A stretch of 64,000 nt of DNA. Source: Streptomonospora litoralis (GTDB taxonomy: Bacteria; Actinomycetota; Actinomycetes; Streptosporangiales; Streptosporangiaceae). The translations under genes were made by a program, and so were the position numbers. Position 1 is the stretch's first letter. Each line of letters begins with the position of its first letter. Positions 7,201 through 16,504 of the stretch are shown here, piece by piece. A model generated the notes under the pieces. It was not told the DNA's origin, did not search any database, and was given only the letters and a program-made list of their open reading frames with translations. Location: contig NZ_CP036455.1 of assembly GCF_004323735.1 (NCBI RefSeq), positions 5,141,101-5,205,100 of the forward strand, written 5' to 3'.

Positions 7201-8115
7201 ATGACAACGATCGAGGTACAAGGACTGACCAAGCGGTACGGTCCCGAGACCGTGGTGGACGACTTGTCCTTCACCGTCGAAGCGGGTCAAGTGACCGGAT
7301 TCCTCGGCCCGAACGGCGCCGGCAAGTCCACGACCATGAGGATGATCCTGGGTCTGGCCGCCCCTGACCGGGGTTCCGCCACCATCGGTGGCCGCCGCTA
7401 CGGCGACCTCCCGGTGCCGATGACCGAGGTGGGCGCGCTGCTCGAGGCCGGCGCTGTCCACGGCAGTCGGAAAGCTTACGACCATCTGCTGGCGCTTGCG
7501 GTGAGCAACGGCTTGCCTCGGCGCCGGGTCGACGAGGTGCTCGCCCGTACCGGGTTGGAGGGCGTCGCCGGCAAACGGGCGGGAGGGTTCTCGCTCGGCA
7601 TGCGTCAACGGCTCGGCATCGCGGCGGCCCTGCTCGGCGAGCCGCAGGTGCTGATCTTCGACGAACCTGTCAACGGGCTCGACCCGGAGGGCATCCGCTG
7701 GATGCGGGACTTCATGCGCTCGCTGGCCCGCGAGGGACGGGCGGTGCTGCTGTCGAGCCACCTGATGAGCGAGATGGCGCAGACCGCCGACCATCTGATC
7801 GTCATCGGGCGGGGAAGGCTCCTCGCGGATACCAGCATCAGTGAGCTCATGCATGTGGGTGGTGGGGGCACGGTGCTGCTCCGCACGCCCGGCCGGGAAG
7901 TTTTCGCGCGCCGGTTGACGGCCGCCGGGGCGACCGTACGTGAGGGTCCCGATTCGGCACTGGTCGTCTCCGGCATGACGAGCGGCGAGATCGGCAGACT
8001 CGCCGCATACGACGGCATCGTCCTCACCGAGCTGACCCCGCAGCGGGCGTCGCTGGAGGACACCTTCATGGAGATGACCAGGGACAGCCTCGACTACCAG
8101 GGGACCGCCGCATGA
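7201..8115 (+). CDS. ABC transporter ATP-binding protein
   Basis: This 304-residue ATPase is of the ABC-2/DrrA-like export type. Walker A GPNGAGKST is at residues 36-44, the signature reads FSLGMRQRLGIA, Walker B VLIFDEPVNGLD, and the switch His follows in LLSSHLMSEM. The C-terminal 80 residues form the extra domain usual for these exporters (LTELTPQRASLEDTFMEMT). The start is ATG 7201, where homology begins, although the frame is open further upstream through the repeat. It overlaps the permease gene as ATGA and is followed by a two-component system, so the four genes likely form one stress or antibiotic detoxification operon. Confidence 0.92.
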   Translation: MTTIEVQGLTKRYGPETVVDDLSFTVEAGQVTGFLGPNGAGKSTTMRMILGLAAPDRGSATIGGRRYGDLPVPMTEVGALLEAGAVHGSRKAYDHLLALAVSNGLPRRRVDEVLARTGLEGVAGKRAGGFSLGMRQRLGIAAALLGEPQVLIFDEPVNGLDPEGIRWMRDFMRSLAREGRAVLLSSHLMSEMAQTADHLIVIGRGRLLADTSISELMHVGGGGTVLLRTPGREVFARRLTAAGATVREGPDSALVVSGMTSGEIGRLAAYDGIVLTELTPQRASLEDTFMEMTRDSLDYQGTAA

Positions 8116-8912
8116 GCTCGCTCGCCGCTTCATCCGACGTGATGTTCGCTCACACTGTCCGCGCGGAGTGGGTCAAATTCCGCAGCCTGCGCTCCACGTG
8201 GTACACGCTGGCCTGCCTCCTCGCGGTGGGGCTGGCAATCACGGCCCTGGCCATGGATTACGTCGGGCAGGAATATGCGGCCATGACGGCCGCGGAACGA
8301 CGGGATTGGGATCCCACCAGCTTCAGTCTGAGGTCGCACCTCGTCGCTCAGTTGTTCTTCGGTGTGCTGGGGACTCTGGTGGTGACCTCCGAGTACGCAA
8401 CCGGTCTGATACGGACATCGCTGACCGCGACGCCCCGCAGGCACCGTGTGCTGGCGGCGAAGCTGGTGGTGACCGCCGGCGTTGTCGTGGTCGCCGGCCA
8501 GGCGCTGATGTTCGCGGCCTTCTTCCTCGGGCAGGGCCTTCTCGCCGTGCAAGGCGTGCCGAACGCCGGGCTGGGCGACCCGGGTGTGCTTTCAGCCATA
8601 GCGGGCGCCGGGCTCTATCTCTCGGTGATCGGACTGCTCGCGGTCGGTCTCGGCACGCTCACGCGGGCCACGGCGGGGGCGTTCGCCACCCTGGTCGGAA
8701 TCGTCTTCCTGGTGCCCGCCGTCGCTCCGCTCGTCCCCTCCTGGCTCCAATGGCTCCTCGACTTCTGGCCGACTGAGGGCGCGACCGCCATCATCGCGAC
8801 CGTGCCCGATCCCGCATACCCCCATCCCTGGCTCAACTTCGCCGGCATGTGCCTCGGCGTCGCCGGTGTGCTCGCCGCCGCTTTCTGGGGCCTGCGGCGC
8901 CGCGACGTGTGA
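8112..8912 (+). CDS. ABC-2 family transporter permease
   Basis: This 266-residue integral membrane protein has about six hydrophobic segments: near the N-terminus (LACLLAVGLAITALAM), LVAQLFFGVLGTLVV, LVVTAGVVVVAGQALMFAAF, AGLYLSVIGLLAVGLG, FATLVGIVFLVPAVAPLV and the final AGMCLGVAGVLAAAFWGL. The conserved TSEYATGLIRTSLTATPRR loop after the second segment is characteristic of ABC-2 permeases from bacitracin or lantibiotic-type exporters. Its start overlaps the ATPase stop (ATGA), so it is the cognate membrane partner. Substrate cannot be read from sequence. Confidence 0.9.
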   Translation: MSSLAASSDVMFAHTVRAEWVKFRSLRSTWYTLACLLAVGLAITALAMDYVGQEYAAMTAAERRDWDPTSFSLRSHLVAQLFFGVLGTLVVTSEYATGLIRTSLTATPRRHRVLAAKLVVTAGVVVVAGQALMFAAFFLGQGLLAVQGVPNAGLGDPGVLSAIAGAGLYLSVIGLLAVGLGTLTRATAGAFATLVGIVFLVPAVAPLVPSWLQWLLDFWPTEGATAIIATVPDPAYPHPWLNFAGMCLGVAGVLAAAFWGLRRRDV

Positions 8913-8982
8913 TACTCGTTCATGAGCTATCCGGAGGCCGGGTATTCCTTGCCTGGTCGGTGTTGGGAACTCAGGGCAGGCG

Positions 8983-9693
8983 ATGACGTTCCGAGAAGGT
9001 GTCGAGCGGCTGCTAGTGGTCGACGACGAGGCGACCGTCCGTGAGTTGCTCTCCGCAGCGCTGCGTTTCGCCGGATTCCAGGTGACCACCGCGGCGACCG
9101 CCGCCGAGGCGGTCGCCGCGGCCACCGGGGAGCCGACCGATCTGGTGCTGCTCGACGTCATGCTGCCGGACATGGACGGCTTCGACGTGGTTCGGCAGCT
9201 TCGTGAAAAGCGTTCGCAAAGTCGCGGCGGGCCGGTACCCATCCTCTTCCTCACCGCCCGGGACCAACAGGCCGACAAGGTCACCGGCCTCTCCCTCGGC
9301 GCCGACGACTACGTGACCAAGCCGTTCGATCTGGAGGAGCTGATCGCCAGGATCCGCGCGATCCTCCGCCGCACGGCGAGCCCCCAGGTGGACGTGCTGA
9401 GGGTGGGCACCCTCGCACTCGATCCCGAGGGACACCAGGTGACGCGGGCGGGACAGCCTCTCCGCGTCTCTCCCACCGAGTTCCGGCTGTTGCGCTACCT
9501 GATGGAGAACGCCGGACGCGTCGTGTCCAAGGCACAGATCCTCGACCGGGTGTGGCACTACGACTTCGGCGGCGACACCAACATCGTCGACACCTACATC
9601 TCCTACCTGCGGCGCAAGGTCGACACCGAAGAGCCCAAGATCCTCCACACCGTGTACGGGGTCGGTTATGTGCTGCGGGAGCCCCGGCGGTGA
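8983..9693 (+). CDS. OmpR/PhoB-family response regulator
   Basis: This 236-residue two-domain regulator has a receiver domain (residues 10-125) with the acidic pair in VVDDE, phospho-acceptor Asp58 in LLDVMLPDMDGF, and Lys113 in VTKPFD. A winged helix follows (about 135-232), with SPTEFRLLRYLMENAGRVVS and the C-terminal DTYISYLRRKVD and VYGVGYVLRE. It lies 70 bp after the ABC permease and overlaps the kinase gene as GTGA. It likely controls the upstream transporter in response to the cognate sensor, as in many ABC/two-component operons. Confidence 0.93.
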   Translation: MTFREGVERLLVVDDEATVRELLSAALRFAGFQVTTAATAAEAVAAATGEPTDLVLLDVMLPDMDGFDVVRQLREKRSQSRGGPVPILFLTARDQQADKVTGLSLGADDYVTKPFDLEELIARIRAILRRTASPQVDVLRVGTLALDPEGHQVTRAGQPLRVSPTEFRLLRYLMENAGRVVSKAQILDRVWHYDFGGDTNIVDTYISYLRRKVDTEEPKILHTVYGVGYVLREPRR

Positions 9694-11156
9694 GGCGCAC
9701 GCTGAGCCGGTTCTCGCTGCGGACCCGGCTGCTGCTGCTCACCACGGGCCTGTTGCTGGCGGGGCTGACCCTCGTCAGCGCCGTGGTGTCCGACCGCTTG
9801 GAGCGCTATCAGCTCGACCAGCTCGACGGCCGGTTGCGCTCGTTCACCACACTCATCTCCCGCGCATCGGCCGCCGTGCCCTCCGAGGTGGATCCCGTGA
9901 CCGCTTACCCGGAGCGCCTCGAACCCGCCCTCGACTTGTTCGGGGTCCCGTACCTGGTGCACCTGGACGCGGAGGGCACGATAGCCCGAGACATCCACTC
10001 CTCCCGGCTGGACAAAGCGAACTTGCCACCGCTCGTCGATCTGGGCGCGATCCCCGCCGACGGGACACCGGTCACCCTGCGCGCCGCTGACGGCCGGGAG
10101 CGCTGGCGGGCCGCCGCCCGGACGATGCCGGGGGCGGGCGGAACGGTCGTCGCGGCCACACCGCTCACCGAGCTGGATGCCACGATCACCCGCCTCCGGG
10201 CGACCAGCCTGACCAGCGGCGCAGTCCTCCTCGTCCTGCTGAGTGGGCTCGGCTGGTTCGCCCTCGGCCGCGGGCTGCGGCCGCTACGGCGGATCGAGCA
10301 CACGGCGGCCGCGATCGCCGATGGGGACCTCACCCGGCGCGTGCCCGACATCGCTGCGCCCAGCACGGAGATCGGGCACCTGGCGGCGTCGCTCAACACC
10401 ATGCTCGGCCAGCTTGAACGGGCCTTCGCCGACCGAGCCGCGTCTGAGGCCCGAATGCGCACCTTCGTCTCAGACGTCAGTCACGAGCTGCGCACCCCGC
10501 TCTTCGGCATCAAGGGCTCGGTCGAGCTCTACCGGATGGGCGCCCTGCCGGAACGGGCCGACGTCGAGGAGACGATGCACCGCATCGACCGAGAAGCGAC
10601 GCGACTCGCCACCCTCACCAACGGCCTGCTGCTGCTCGCCCGGCTCGACGAAGCGCCGGAAGGGCAGCTCGATCGGGCGCCCATGGACCTTCGCACCCTC
10701 GCCGATGACGCGCGCCACGATCTGCGCGCCTTGGACCCGTCCCGTCCGATCGAACTCACGGGGCCGGGAGGCAGCGGCCCGCCCGGCCCCGCCCAGGTCC
10801 ACGCCGACGAATCCCGGCTGCGGCAGGTCGTGACCAACCTCGTAGGCAACGCCGCCACCCACACCCCAGCGGGCACCCCCGTCCGTATCGGAGTAGGCAC
10901 CGTCGACAACCGGGCATTGCTCGAAGTGGCCGACGAAGGCCCGGGAATGACCGCGGAACAAGCAGGCCGCGTCTTCGACCGCTTCTACCGGACCGACCGC
11001 TCCCGGAACCGCTCGGACGGAGACAACGGAGGACTCGGCCTCGCCATCGCCCGCTCCCTCGCCCGTGCTCACGGCGGCGACGTCGAGCTGGAAACCGCCC
11101 TCGGCGAAGGCGCCCGCTTCCGGCTGACACTGCCACTACTGGATCAAGCCGTATGA
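9690..11156 (+). CDS. sensor histidine kinase (HisKA/HATPase)
   Basis: This 488-residue membrane kinase starts at a GTG at 9690 that overlaps the regulator stop. Transmembrane helix 1 is at residues 12-33, then an extracytoplasmic domain of about 140 residues, helix 2 at 174-193, HAMP about 194-245, the phospho-accepting His265 in SDVSHELRTP, and the ATPase domain with N-box LVTNLVGNAATHTPAG, DEGPGM and GGLGLAIARSLARAHGG. It is the cognate sensor for the regulator just upstream. The sensed signal is unknown. The frame is open further upstream but antisense-like there, so the coupled GTG is preferred. Confidence 0.92.
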   Translation: MRRTLSRFSLRTRLLLLTTGLLLAGLTLVSAVVSDRLERYQLDQLDGRLRSFTTLISRASAAVPSEVDPVTAYPERLEPALDLFGVPYLVHLDAEGTIARDIHSSRLDKANLPPLVDLGAIPADGTPVTLRAADGRERWRAAARTMPGAGGTVVAATPLTELDATITRLRATSLTSGAVLLVLLSGLGWFALGRGLRPLRRIEHTAAAIADGDLTRRVPDIAAPSTEIGHLAASLNTMLGQLERAFADRAASEARMRTFVSDVSHELRTPLFGIKGSVELYRMGALPERADVEETMHRIDREATRLATLTNGLLLLARLDEAPEGQLDRAPMDLRTLADDARHDLRALDPSRPIELTGPGGSGPPGPAQVHADESRLRQVVTNLVGNAATHTPAGTPVRIGVGTVDNRALLEVADEGPGMTAEQAGRVFDRFYRTDRSRNRSDGDNGGLGLAIARSLARAHGGDVELETALGEGARFRLTLPLLDQAV

Positions 11157-11385
11157 AGGTTCCCGCGGACAGGGGCCGCCGCCTCGCCACCCCGTCGCCG
11201 AGCGTCGCTGACCGTATGAGTAGGAACCTTCCGAGCGAAGCTGTCCTCCGCGGTCGTCCGGCGGCGCAGCGGGGCATGTAGGTAACTGACGAGTCCTACC
11301 TCCAAGAGCGCAGTACACCCTCCGCGGGCCCTCGATCCCCCCGGCCGCGCCGCCGCCCTGTAGCGCGCAGGCGCCTGGCTGCGTC

Positions 11386-11403
11386 TTGACCTCAAGCAAG
11401 GCT
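11386..11403 (+). promoter_or_regulatory. orphan half of a MerR/SoxR-type promoter
   Basis: TTGACCTCAAGCAA is identical over 14 bases to the element before the SnoaL-like gene (53781-53794), but the second half-site is degraded (GGCTGACG). No plus-strand gene follows. Between 11157 and 11441 I see nothing else except short inverted pieces between the two convergent genes. Confidence 0.25.
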
Positions 11404-11441
11404 GACGACCGAGACCCGCCGCCATGTTGGAAACGAAGATG

Positions 11442-12362
11442 TCAGGAGAACGGGTCGCGGTCATCGGCACAGGTGCCATCGATGATGGCGCGGTAGCCCT
11501 CGCGGTAGGTGGGATAGCGGAATGTGAAACCGGTCGAACGCAGCTTCCGGTTGGAACACCGCTTGCCCTGGCCGCGCGGGGGCGGGCCGGTGGCGACGGG
11601 AGGGCGTGCCACGCCGAGTTCGTCGGCCAGGAAGCGCAGCAGTTCGCCGCGCTCTGCCGGTTCGTCGTCGACGCCGAGGTAGACCCGGTCCGGGACGCGC
11701 ACGCGGGTGCACAGGTGCGCGATGGCCGCGGCGGCGTCGTCGCGGTGGATGCGGTTGGTGTAGACGGGGTCGCGCGGGATCTCCGCGGTGCCCTCGCGCA
11801 CCCCCCGAAGCAGGTTCTGCCGACCGGGACCGTAGAGCCCGCCCAGCCGCAGCACGGCTGCCTCCGGTAGCCGCGAGTGCAGGAGGTCCTCCGCCTCACG
11901 GAGCACCCCGGCCGTGGCGGCTCCGCCGGCGGCCGGGGTGTCTTCGTCGACCCGGCTTCCGTCGACGACCCCGTAGACGGCCGTGGAGGACACCAGCAGC
12001 GTCCGCGGCGGCACGGGCAGCTGCCGCTCGACCGCGTCGAGCAGGTGGCCCAGGCCGGCGACGAAGGTGTCCCGGTAGCCGGGCACGTCGCGGGTATCGG
12101 CCGTCAGGGCGACGACCACGACGGAGGTCTCCGGCGGCAGGCGGGGGACCTCCCGGGTGAGGTCGACGGCCTGCCCGGCGATGGGGGCGGGCACGCGGGC
12201 GGGGCTGCGGCGGAGTCCCACAACGCGGTACCCGTCCGCCGCCAGCCGCAGCCCGGCCCGGCTGCCCAGATCGCCGCATCCAGCCAGAACCGCTGTCGAT
12301 GTGGGCGGGTGCGCTCGGCCGCTCGCCGTGCTCGGGGTGTCCATGGTTCCAGGATGCGCCAT
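11442..12362 (-). CDS. NAD(P)-binding epimerase/dehydratase-like protein (YeeZ type)
   Basis: This protein of about 300 residues has a Rossmann fold of the extended SDR class. The nucleotide motif is VLAGCGDLGSRAGLRLAADG (TAVLAGCGDLG type rather than GxxGxxG), then LLVSSTAVYG with the active-site Ser/Tyr region, VLRLGGLYGPGR, and RIHRDDAAAAIAHL near the C-terminus. This matches the YeeZ-like group of unknown substrate. ATG 12362 is the first start; ATG 12344 (MDTPST) is an equally good alternative since both precede the conserved fold. It is convergent with the kinase gene and lies behind the vitamin B12 operon on the same strand, with 115 bp between. Confidence 0.85.
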   Translation of the reverse strand: MAHPGTMDTPSTASGRAHPPTSTAVLAGCGDLGSRAGLRLAADGYRVVGLRRSPARVPAPIAGQAVDLTREVPRLPPETSVVVVALTADTRDVPGYRDTFVAGLGHLLDAVERQLPVPPRTLLVSSTAVYGVVDGSRVDEDTPAAGGAATAGVLREAEDLLHSRLPEAAVLRLGGLYGPGRQNLLRGVREGTAEIPRDPVYTNRIHRDDAAAAIAHLCTRVRVPDRVYLGVDDEPAERGELLRFLADELGVARPPVATGPPPRGQGKRCSNRKLRSTGFTFRYPTYREGYRAIIDGTCADDRDPFS

Positions 12363-12477
12363 CGGCGCCGGTGCCGCGGACCCGCGGCCTGTCGCGCTGC
12401 CGGCAGGTCCCTTCCGGTGGCTCGATGAGCCGGCACCGGCACGGTCCGACGGTGCCGTACGGCGCGGCCGCAGGGCG

Positions 12478-13287
12478 TCATCCCCTGCGGCCGGGCCGGG
12501 GAAGCACGATCGGGGTTCCGGTGAGCGGGTCGCCGATCACCGTGCAGGGCAGCGAGAACACGGACTCCACAGTGTCGGCGGTGACCACCTCCGACGGGGG
12601 GCCTTGCGCGGCGACCTCTCCGTCCTTCATGACGATGAGGTGGTCGGCGTAGCGGCCGGCGAGGTCGAGGTCGTGCAGCACGAGCACGATCGTCCGGCCA
12701 GACCGGGTGTCCACGTCGGTGAGCAGCTCCAACACCTCGACCTGGTGGGCCAGGTCCAAGTAGGTCGTCGGCTCGTCGAGGAGCATGACGTCGGGGTCTT
12801 GGGCGAGCGCCAGGGCGATCCACACCCGCTGCCGCTGGCCCCCGGAGAGTTCCTCGATCGGGCGGTCGGCCAGGTCGGTCACGCCGGTCGCGGCCATGGC
12901 GGCGGAGATCGCCTCGGCGTCGGTGTCGCCGAACTGGCGGAACCACCGCTGATGGGGGTGACGGCCGCGCGCGATGAGGTCGGCGGCGGTGATCCCGTCC
13001 GGGGCGACGGGCTGCTGCGGGAGCAGTCCCAGCTGCCGGGCCAGGCTCTTGGCCGGCAGCCGGGCGATGTCGGAACCGTCCAGCAGGACGGCGCCGCCTT
13101 GCGGCTTGAGCAGCCGGGCGAGCCCGCGCAGCAGGGTCGACTTCCCGCAGCCGTTCGGTCCGACGATCACGGTGACCTGCTCGGGCGGCAGTGTTACCGA
13201 GACCCGGTCGACGACGGTCCCGGACCGGTATCCGAGGCTGAGGTCGGCGGCGGCCAGCGTGGTCGGCGCGATGGTGCGGGGCGTCAT
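12478..13287 (-). CDS. btuD: cobalamin ABC transporter ATP-binding protein BtuD-like
   Basis: This 269-residue ATPase is of the FecE/BtuD class. Walker A is GPNGCGKST, the Q-loop region LGLLPQQP, the signature ELSGGQRQRVWIALALAQD, Walker B VMLLDEPTTYLD, and the switch LVLHDLDLAGRYADH. It is the last gene of a four-gene operon, its ATG overlapping the permease stop (ATGA). By fold alone it could serve siderophore uptake, but the cobalamin riboswitch heading the operon makes vitamin B12 or cobinamide the likely cargo. It energises import with the two permeases from the cytoplasmic face. Confidence 0.88.
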   Translation of the reverse strand: MTPRTIAPTTLAAADLSLGYRSGTVVDRVSVTLPPEQVTVIVGPNGCGKSTLLRGLARLLKPQGGAVLLDGSDIARLPAKSLARQLGLLPQQPVAPDGITAADLIARGRHPHQRWFRQFGDTDAEAISAAMAATGVTDLADRPIEELSGGQRQRVWIALALAQDPDVMLLDEPTTYLDLAHQVEVLELLTDVDTRSGRTIVLVLHDLDLAGRYADHLIVMKDGEVAAQGPPSEVVTADTVESVFSLPCTVIGDPLTGTPIVLPRPGRRG

Positions 13288-14339
13288 CCTGTGTGTCCGA
13301 TCCTGTTGGCGCGGGCGAGAAGGTACAGCAGCACCGGTGCTCCCAGTACCCCGGTCATCACGCCGACGGGCAGCTCGGCCGGGGTGAACAAGAGCCGGGC
13401 GGCGAGGTCGGCGGCGACCACGAGCAGAGCGCCGAGCCCCGCGGCGGGCGCGAGCAGGGCGCCTCGGCCGGGAAGCATCCGGCGGACGATCTGGGGCGCG
13501 ACGAGCGCGATGAACCCGATGGGGCCTGCCGCGGCCGTGGCCATCGCGGCGAGCACCACCGCGGCGGCGACGAGGGCGATCCTGGTGCTGCTCGCATGCC
13601 CGGAGAGCACCTTGGCCAGGTCGTCGCCGAGTTCGAGCAGCCGCACCTGGCGGGCCAGCACGACCAGCACGGGCACGGCGACCGCCAGGGTGGTGGCGAT
13701 GATCGCGACGTGCAGGCTGCTGCGGTTGGCCAGGCTCCCCGTCAGCCACGCGGCCGCCGCCATCACGCGGTGGTAGTCGGCCCGGGTCAGCAGGAAGGAC
13801 ACCGCCGAGGTCAGCATGGCCGCCACGCCGATACCGACGAGCACCAGCCGGTAGCCGCTCAGGCCGCGCCGGGCGGAAAGCAGGAAGATCGCCGCGGCGG
13901 TGACCGCCGCCCCCACCAGCGCGCCCGCGACGGTGTGCAGTCCAGTGCCGCCGAACACGGTGATCACCGTCAGCGCGCCGAAGGCGGCTCCCGAGTTCAC
14001 GCCGATCACGTCGGGGCTGACCAGCGGGTTGGCCGCGATACGCTGCAGGATCGCTCCGGACAGGGCGAAGGCGGCGCCCACTCCGAGTCCGGTGAGAGCG
14101 CGCGGCAGCCGGTTGCGCACGACGACGTCGTACTCGATGAGCGTGCCGCCTCCGCCCAGCACCCGGAGCACGCCGGAGACACCGATGTCGAACTGGCCCA
14201 GGGTCAGCGACAGCAGCGCCACGCCGCCGGCGAGCAGCCAGGCGAGCAGGGTCAGGGCGGTGGACCGGCGGACGAACCGGAACACGACTGCGGCCCGCGG
14301 GCTGCGCAGGAGGAACGCGCCGCGGTCGCCCGCGATCAC
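13284..14339 (-). CDS. btuC: cobalamin ABC transporter permease (FecCD family)
   Basis: This 351-residue permease has about ten membrane segments. Its FecCD signatures are RLPRALTGLGVGAAFALSGA, LQRIAANPLVSPDVIGVNSG and the cytoplasmic coupling region AAAGPIGFIALVAPQIVRRM. The start is a GTG at 14339 that overlaps the stop of the preceding permease gene (GTGA). It is the second permease of the operon, paired with the product of 14336-15415 as a heterodimer. The longer continuous reading frame reaching back to 16577 is an artefact of high GC content and is not a fusion. Confidence 0.9.
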   Translation of the reverse strand: MIAGDRGAFLLRSPRAAVVFRFVRRSTALTLLAWLLAGGVALLSLTLGQFDIGVSGVLRVLGGGGTLIEYDVVVRNRLPRALTGLGVGAAFALSGAILQRIAANPLVSPDVIGVNSGAAFGALTVITVFGGTGLHTVAGALVGAAVTAAAIFLLSARRGLSGYRLVLVGIGVAAMLTSAVSFLLTRADYHRVMAAAAWLTGSLANRSSLHVAIIATTLAVAVPVLVVLARQVRLLELGDDLAKVLSGHASSTRIALVAAAVVLAAMATAAAGPIGFIALVAPQIVRRMLPGRGALLAPAAGLGALLVVAADLAARLLFTPAELPVGVMTGVLGAPVLLYLLARANRIGHTG

Positions 14340-15415
14340 AGCTGGGCCACCTTCCGCTTGCGGACCAGGTGGATGAAGAACGGCGCCCCGATCAGTCCGG
14401 TGACGATGCCGACCTGCAGCTGCTCGGGCTGGATCAGCACTCTGCCGAGCACGTCGGCCAGCAGGAGCACGGTCGGCGCCAAAAGGACGCACCAGGCCAT
14501 GATCCACCGGTAGTCCGGCCCCGTCAGGGCTCGCGCGATGTGGGGCACGACGAGGCCGACGAACCCGATCGGCCCGGCGATCGCCGTGGCCGTTCCGGCC
14601 AGCAGCACGACGGAGACGGCGCCCAGCACCCGGGTGATCACCAGTCGGGTGCCCAGGCTGCGTGCCATGTCTTCGCCGAGGGCGACCGCGTTGAGGTCCC
14701 GGCCGACCATCACCGCCAGGCAGACTCCGACCAGCGCTGCGGGGGCGACGGCAAGCAGATCTCCGGTTTCGGGTCGGGTCAGCGAGCCGACGGTCCAGAA
14801 CCGGTAGTCGTTGAGTACGCCGGCGTCGAGGAGGGTGATGGCGGTGGTCGCAGAGCCGACCATGGCGCTGAACGCGGCTCCGGCCAGCGCGAGCTTCACC
14901 GGCGTCGGGCCGCCGCCGCCCAGCGAACCGAGCACGTAGACGAAGACCGCCGCCACGGCGGCTCCGGCGAACGCCGCCCACAGGTAACCGGTGAGCACGC
15001 CCACGTTGAGGAAGGCCATGGCGGCCACCACGGCGAACGCGGCCCCGGCGTTGACGCCGAGGATCCCCGGCCCCGCCAGGGGATTGCGGGTCAACCCCTG
15101 CATGACGGCGCCCGCGACTCCGAGCCCGACTCCGGTGAGCAGACCGGTGGCGGTCCGGGGCACGCGCACGTGCCACACGATCCGGTCGGCTTCGGTTCCG
15201 ATGGGCCCGCTCAGGGCCGAGGCCGCGTCTGCGGCCGAGAGAGGGTAGTTGCCGATGAGGATCGACACGGCGATGGCGGCCGCCAGTGGCAGCGCGGCCA
15301 GGACCAAGCCGACCGAGCGGCCCGCTGCACCGCGGAACAGGCCTTGGCCGGTGTCGGCACCCGGTGCGCGCCTCGTCGCGGCACCGGTCCGTACGGCAGC
15401 TGTTGCGCCGGCCAC
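14336..15415 (-). CDS. btuC: cobalamin ABC transporter permease (FecCD family)
   Basis: This 359-residue polytopic permease has the FecCD pattern: VRVPRTATGLLTGVGLGVAG, MQGLTRNPLAGPGILGVNAG and AIAGPIGFVGLVVPHIARAL. It starts at ATG 15415, 3 bp after the stop of the substrate-binding protein gene, and overlaps the next permease gene. It forms a heterodimeric channel with that protein. An N-terminal extension of about 40 residues before the first membrane segment is Ala-rich and unremarkable. Confidence 0.9.
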   Translation of the reverse strand: MAGATAAVRTGAATRRAPGADTGQGLFRGAAGRSVGLVLAALPLAAAIAVSILIGNYPLSAADAASALSGPIGTEADRIVWHVRVPRTATGLLTGVGLGVAGAVMQGLTRNPLAGPGILGVNAGAAFAVVAAMAFLNVGVLTGYLWAAFAGAAVAAVFVYVLGSLGGGGPTPVKLALAGAAFSAMVGSATTAITLLDAGVLNDYRFWTVGSLTRPETGDLLAVAPAALVGVCLAVMVGRDLNAVALGEDMARSLGTRLVITRVLGAVSVVLLAGTATAIAGPIGFVGLVVPHIARALTGPDYRWIMAWCVLLAPTVLLLADVLGRVLIQPEQLQVGIVTGLIGAPFFIHLVRKRKVAQL

Positions 15416-15418
15416 GGG

Positions 15419-16465
15419 CTACTGCTCGACCAGGTCCGGGTGAAGGTGCGAGGCCACGAGTTCGATGCTGTTCGCAGCCCGGACCCCGGCCGCCCTGTCG
15501 GCGAACAGGAACGGGTGGACCTCGCCTTCGGCGACGGCCGTGACACCCGAAAGCGCCGCATCCGAGGTGATGGCATCGACCTCGCTCCGCGCGTCCTCTC
15601 GCGTCAGCTCCGCATCGCAGCAGAGGTCGGTGAGGATGACGTCGGGATCGCGCTCGACGAGCTCCTCGACGCCCACCTCGATGTTGCGCTTGTCTTTCAG
15701 GTCCTCGAAGACGTTGGTACCGCCGGCGCGCTCGATGATGCGGGTGCCGAAGTCGAGCCCGCTCGCCACCCGGTACCCGCCGTCCTCGCCCGGGGAGACG
15801 ATCGCCACAGTCGGCCGTTCGACCCCCTCGACCTGCTTGTCGACGGTGGCGATCCGCTCCTTCATGCCGCTGATCACCTCTTCGGCCCGGTCCTCGGCGC
15901 CGAACAGCGCACCGAGGCCGCGGAGGTCCTTGTAGACGCTGTCCACCGTGACCGAGGCCGGGTCGATCGCCCGGTCGGTCAGACCGTCCTCGCTCGGGCA
16001 CAACGCGCTCATGACCCAGCTCTGCACCCCGAGCTCGCGCAGGCTCGCGCGGGTACCGACCGAACCGTTGCCGCTGTTCTCGGAGAAGACGTTGGGGTAG
16101 CCGGAAAGCACGAAATCCGGCTGAGCCTCCAGCAGCCCCTCCCTGCTGGGCAGCGAGGGCACGTAGTCGGCTTCGGCCTGCTCGTCGGCGTACTCCGGTA
16201 GCACCTCGGCGTCCAGGAAGGCGGTGCCGACCAGCCGATCGCCGAGGCCGAGCGCGTGGGCCATCTCGATGCCGGGCTGGTAGGCGGCGTAGAGCCGCTC
16301 GGGAGGGCCGTCGACGGTGACGTCGATGCCGCAGTTGGTGCGGGTGACGCCGACACCGCCACCTGCGGCCGACTGCTCGGGTGCGGGAGCGCCGCAGCCG
16401 GCGAGCAGAAATGCGCCGACCAGCGCGAACGCGGCGGGAGATGGGCGTGCGGATACGCGGGCCAT
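15419..16465 (-). CDS. btuF: cobalamin-binding lipoprotein BtuF-like
   Basis: This 348-residue periplasmic-binding-type protein has a lipoprotein signal (FALVGAFLLAGCGAPAPEQ, lipidated Cys near residue 24). It is of the FecB/BtuF class (class III, helical backbone), with VTVDGPPERLYAAYQPGIEM, GLLEAQPDFVLSGYPNVF and VEELVERDPDVILTDLCC. It is anchored outside the cell and delivers ligand to the two permeases. Its ATG at 16465 lies about 40 bp downstream of the cobalamin riboswitch, which defines both the operon start and the ligand. Sequence alone would allow an iron chelator, hence less than full certainty. Confidence 0.88.
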   Translation of the reverse strand: MARVSARPSPAAFALVGAFLLAGCGAPAPEQSAAGGGVGVTRTNCGIDVTVDGPPERLYAAYQPGIEMAHALGLGDRLVGTAFLDAEVLPEYADEQAEADYVPSLPSREGLLEAQPDFVLSGYPNVFSENSGNGSVGTRASLRELGVQSWVMSALCPSEDGLTDRAIDPASVTVDSVYKDLRGLGALFGAEDRAEEVISGMKERIATVDKQVEGVERPTVAIVSPGEDGGYRVASGLDFGTRIIERAGGTNVFEDLKDKRNIEVGVEELVERDPDVILTDLCCDAELTREDARSEVDAITSDAALSGVTAVAEGEVHPFLFADRAAGVRAANSIELVASHLHPDLVEQ

Positions 16466-16504
16466 GGTGGAGACCGCCTTTTCCAGGTCCTCGTGGAATC
16501 GGGT

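Noticed and set aside
12478-16465. Siderophore or heme uptake as function of the FecCD-type operon
   Set aside because: The cobalamin riboswitch directly upstream gives a better-supported ligand.
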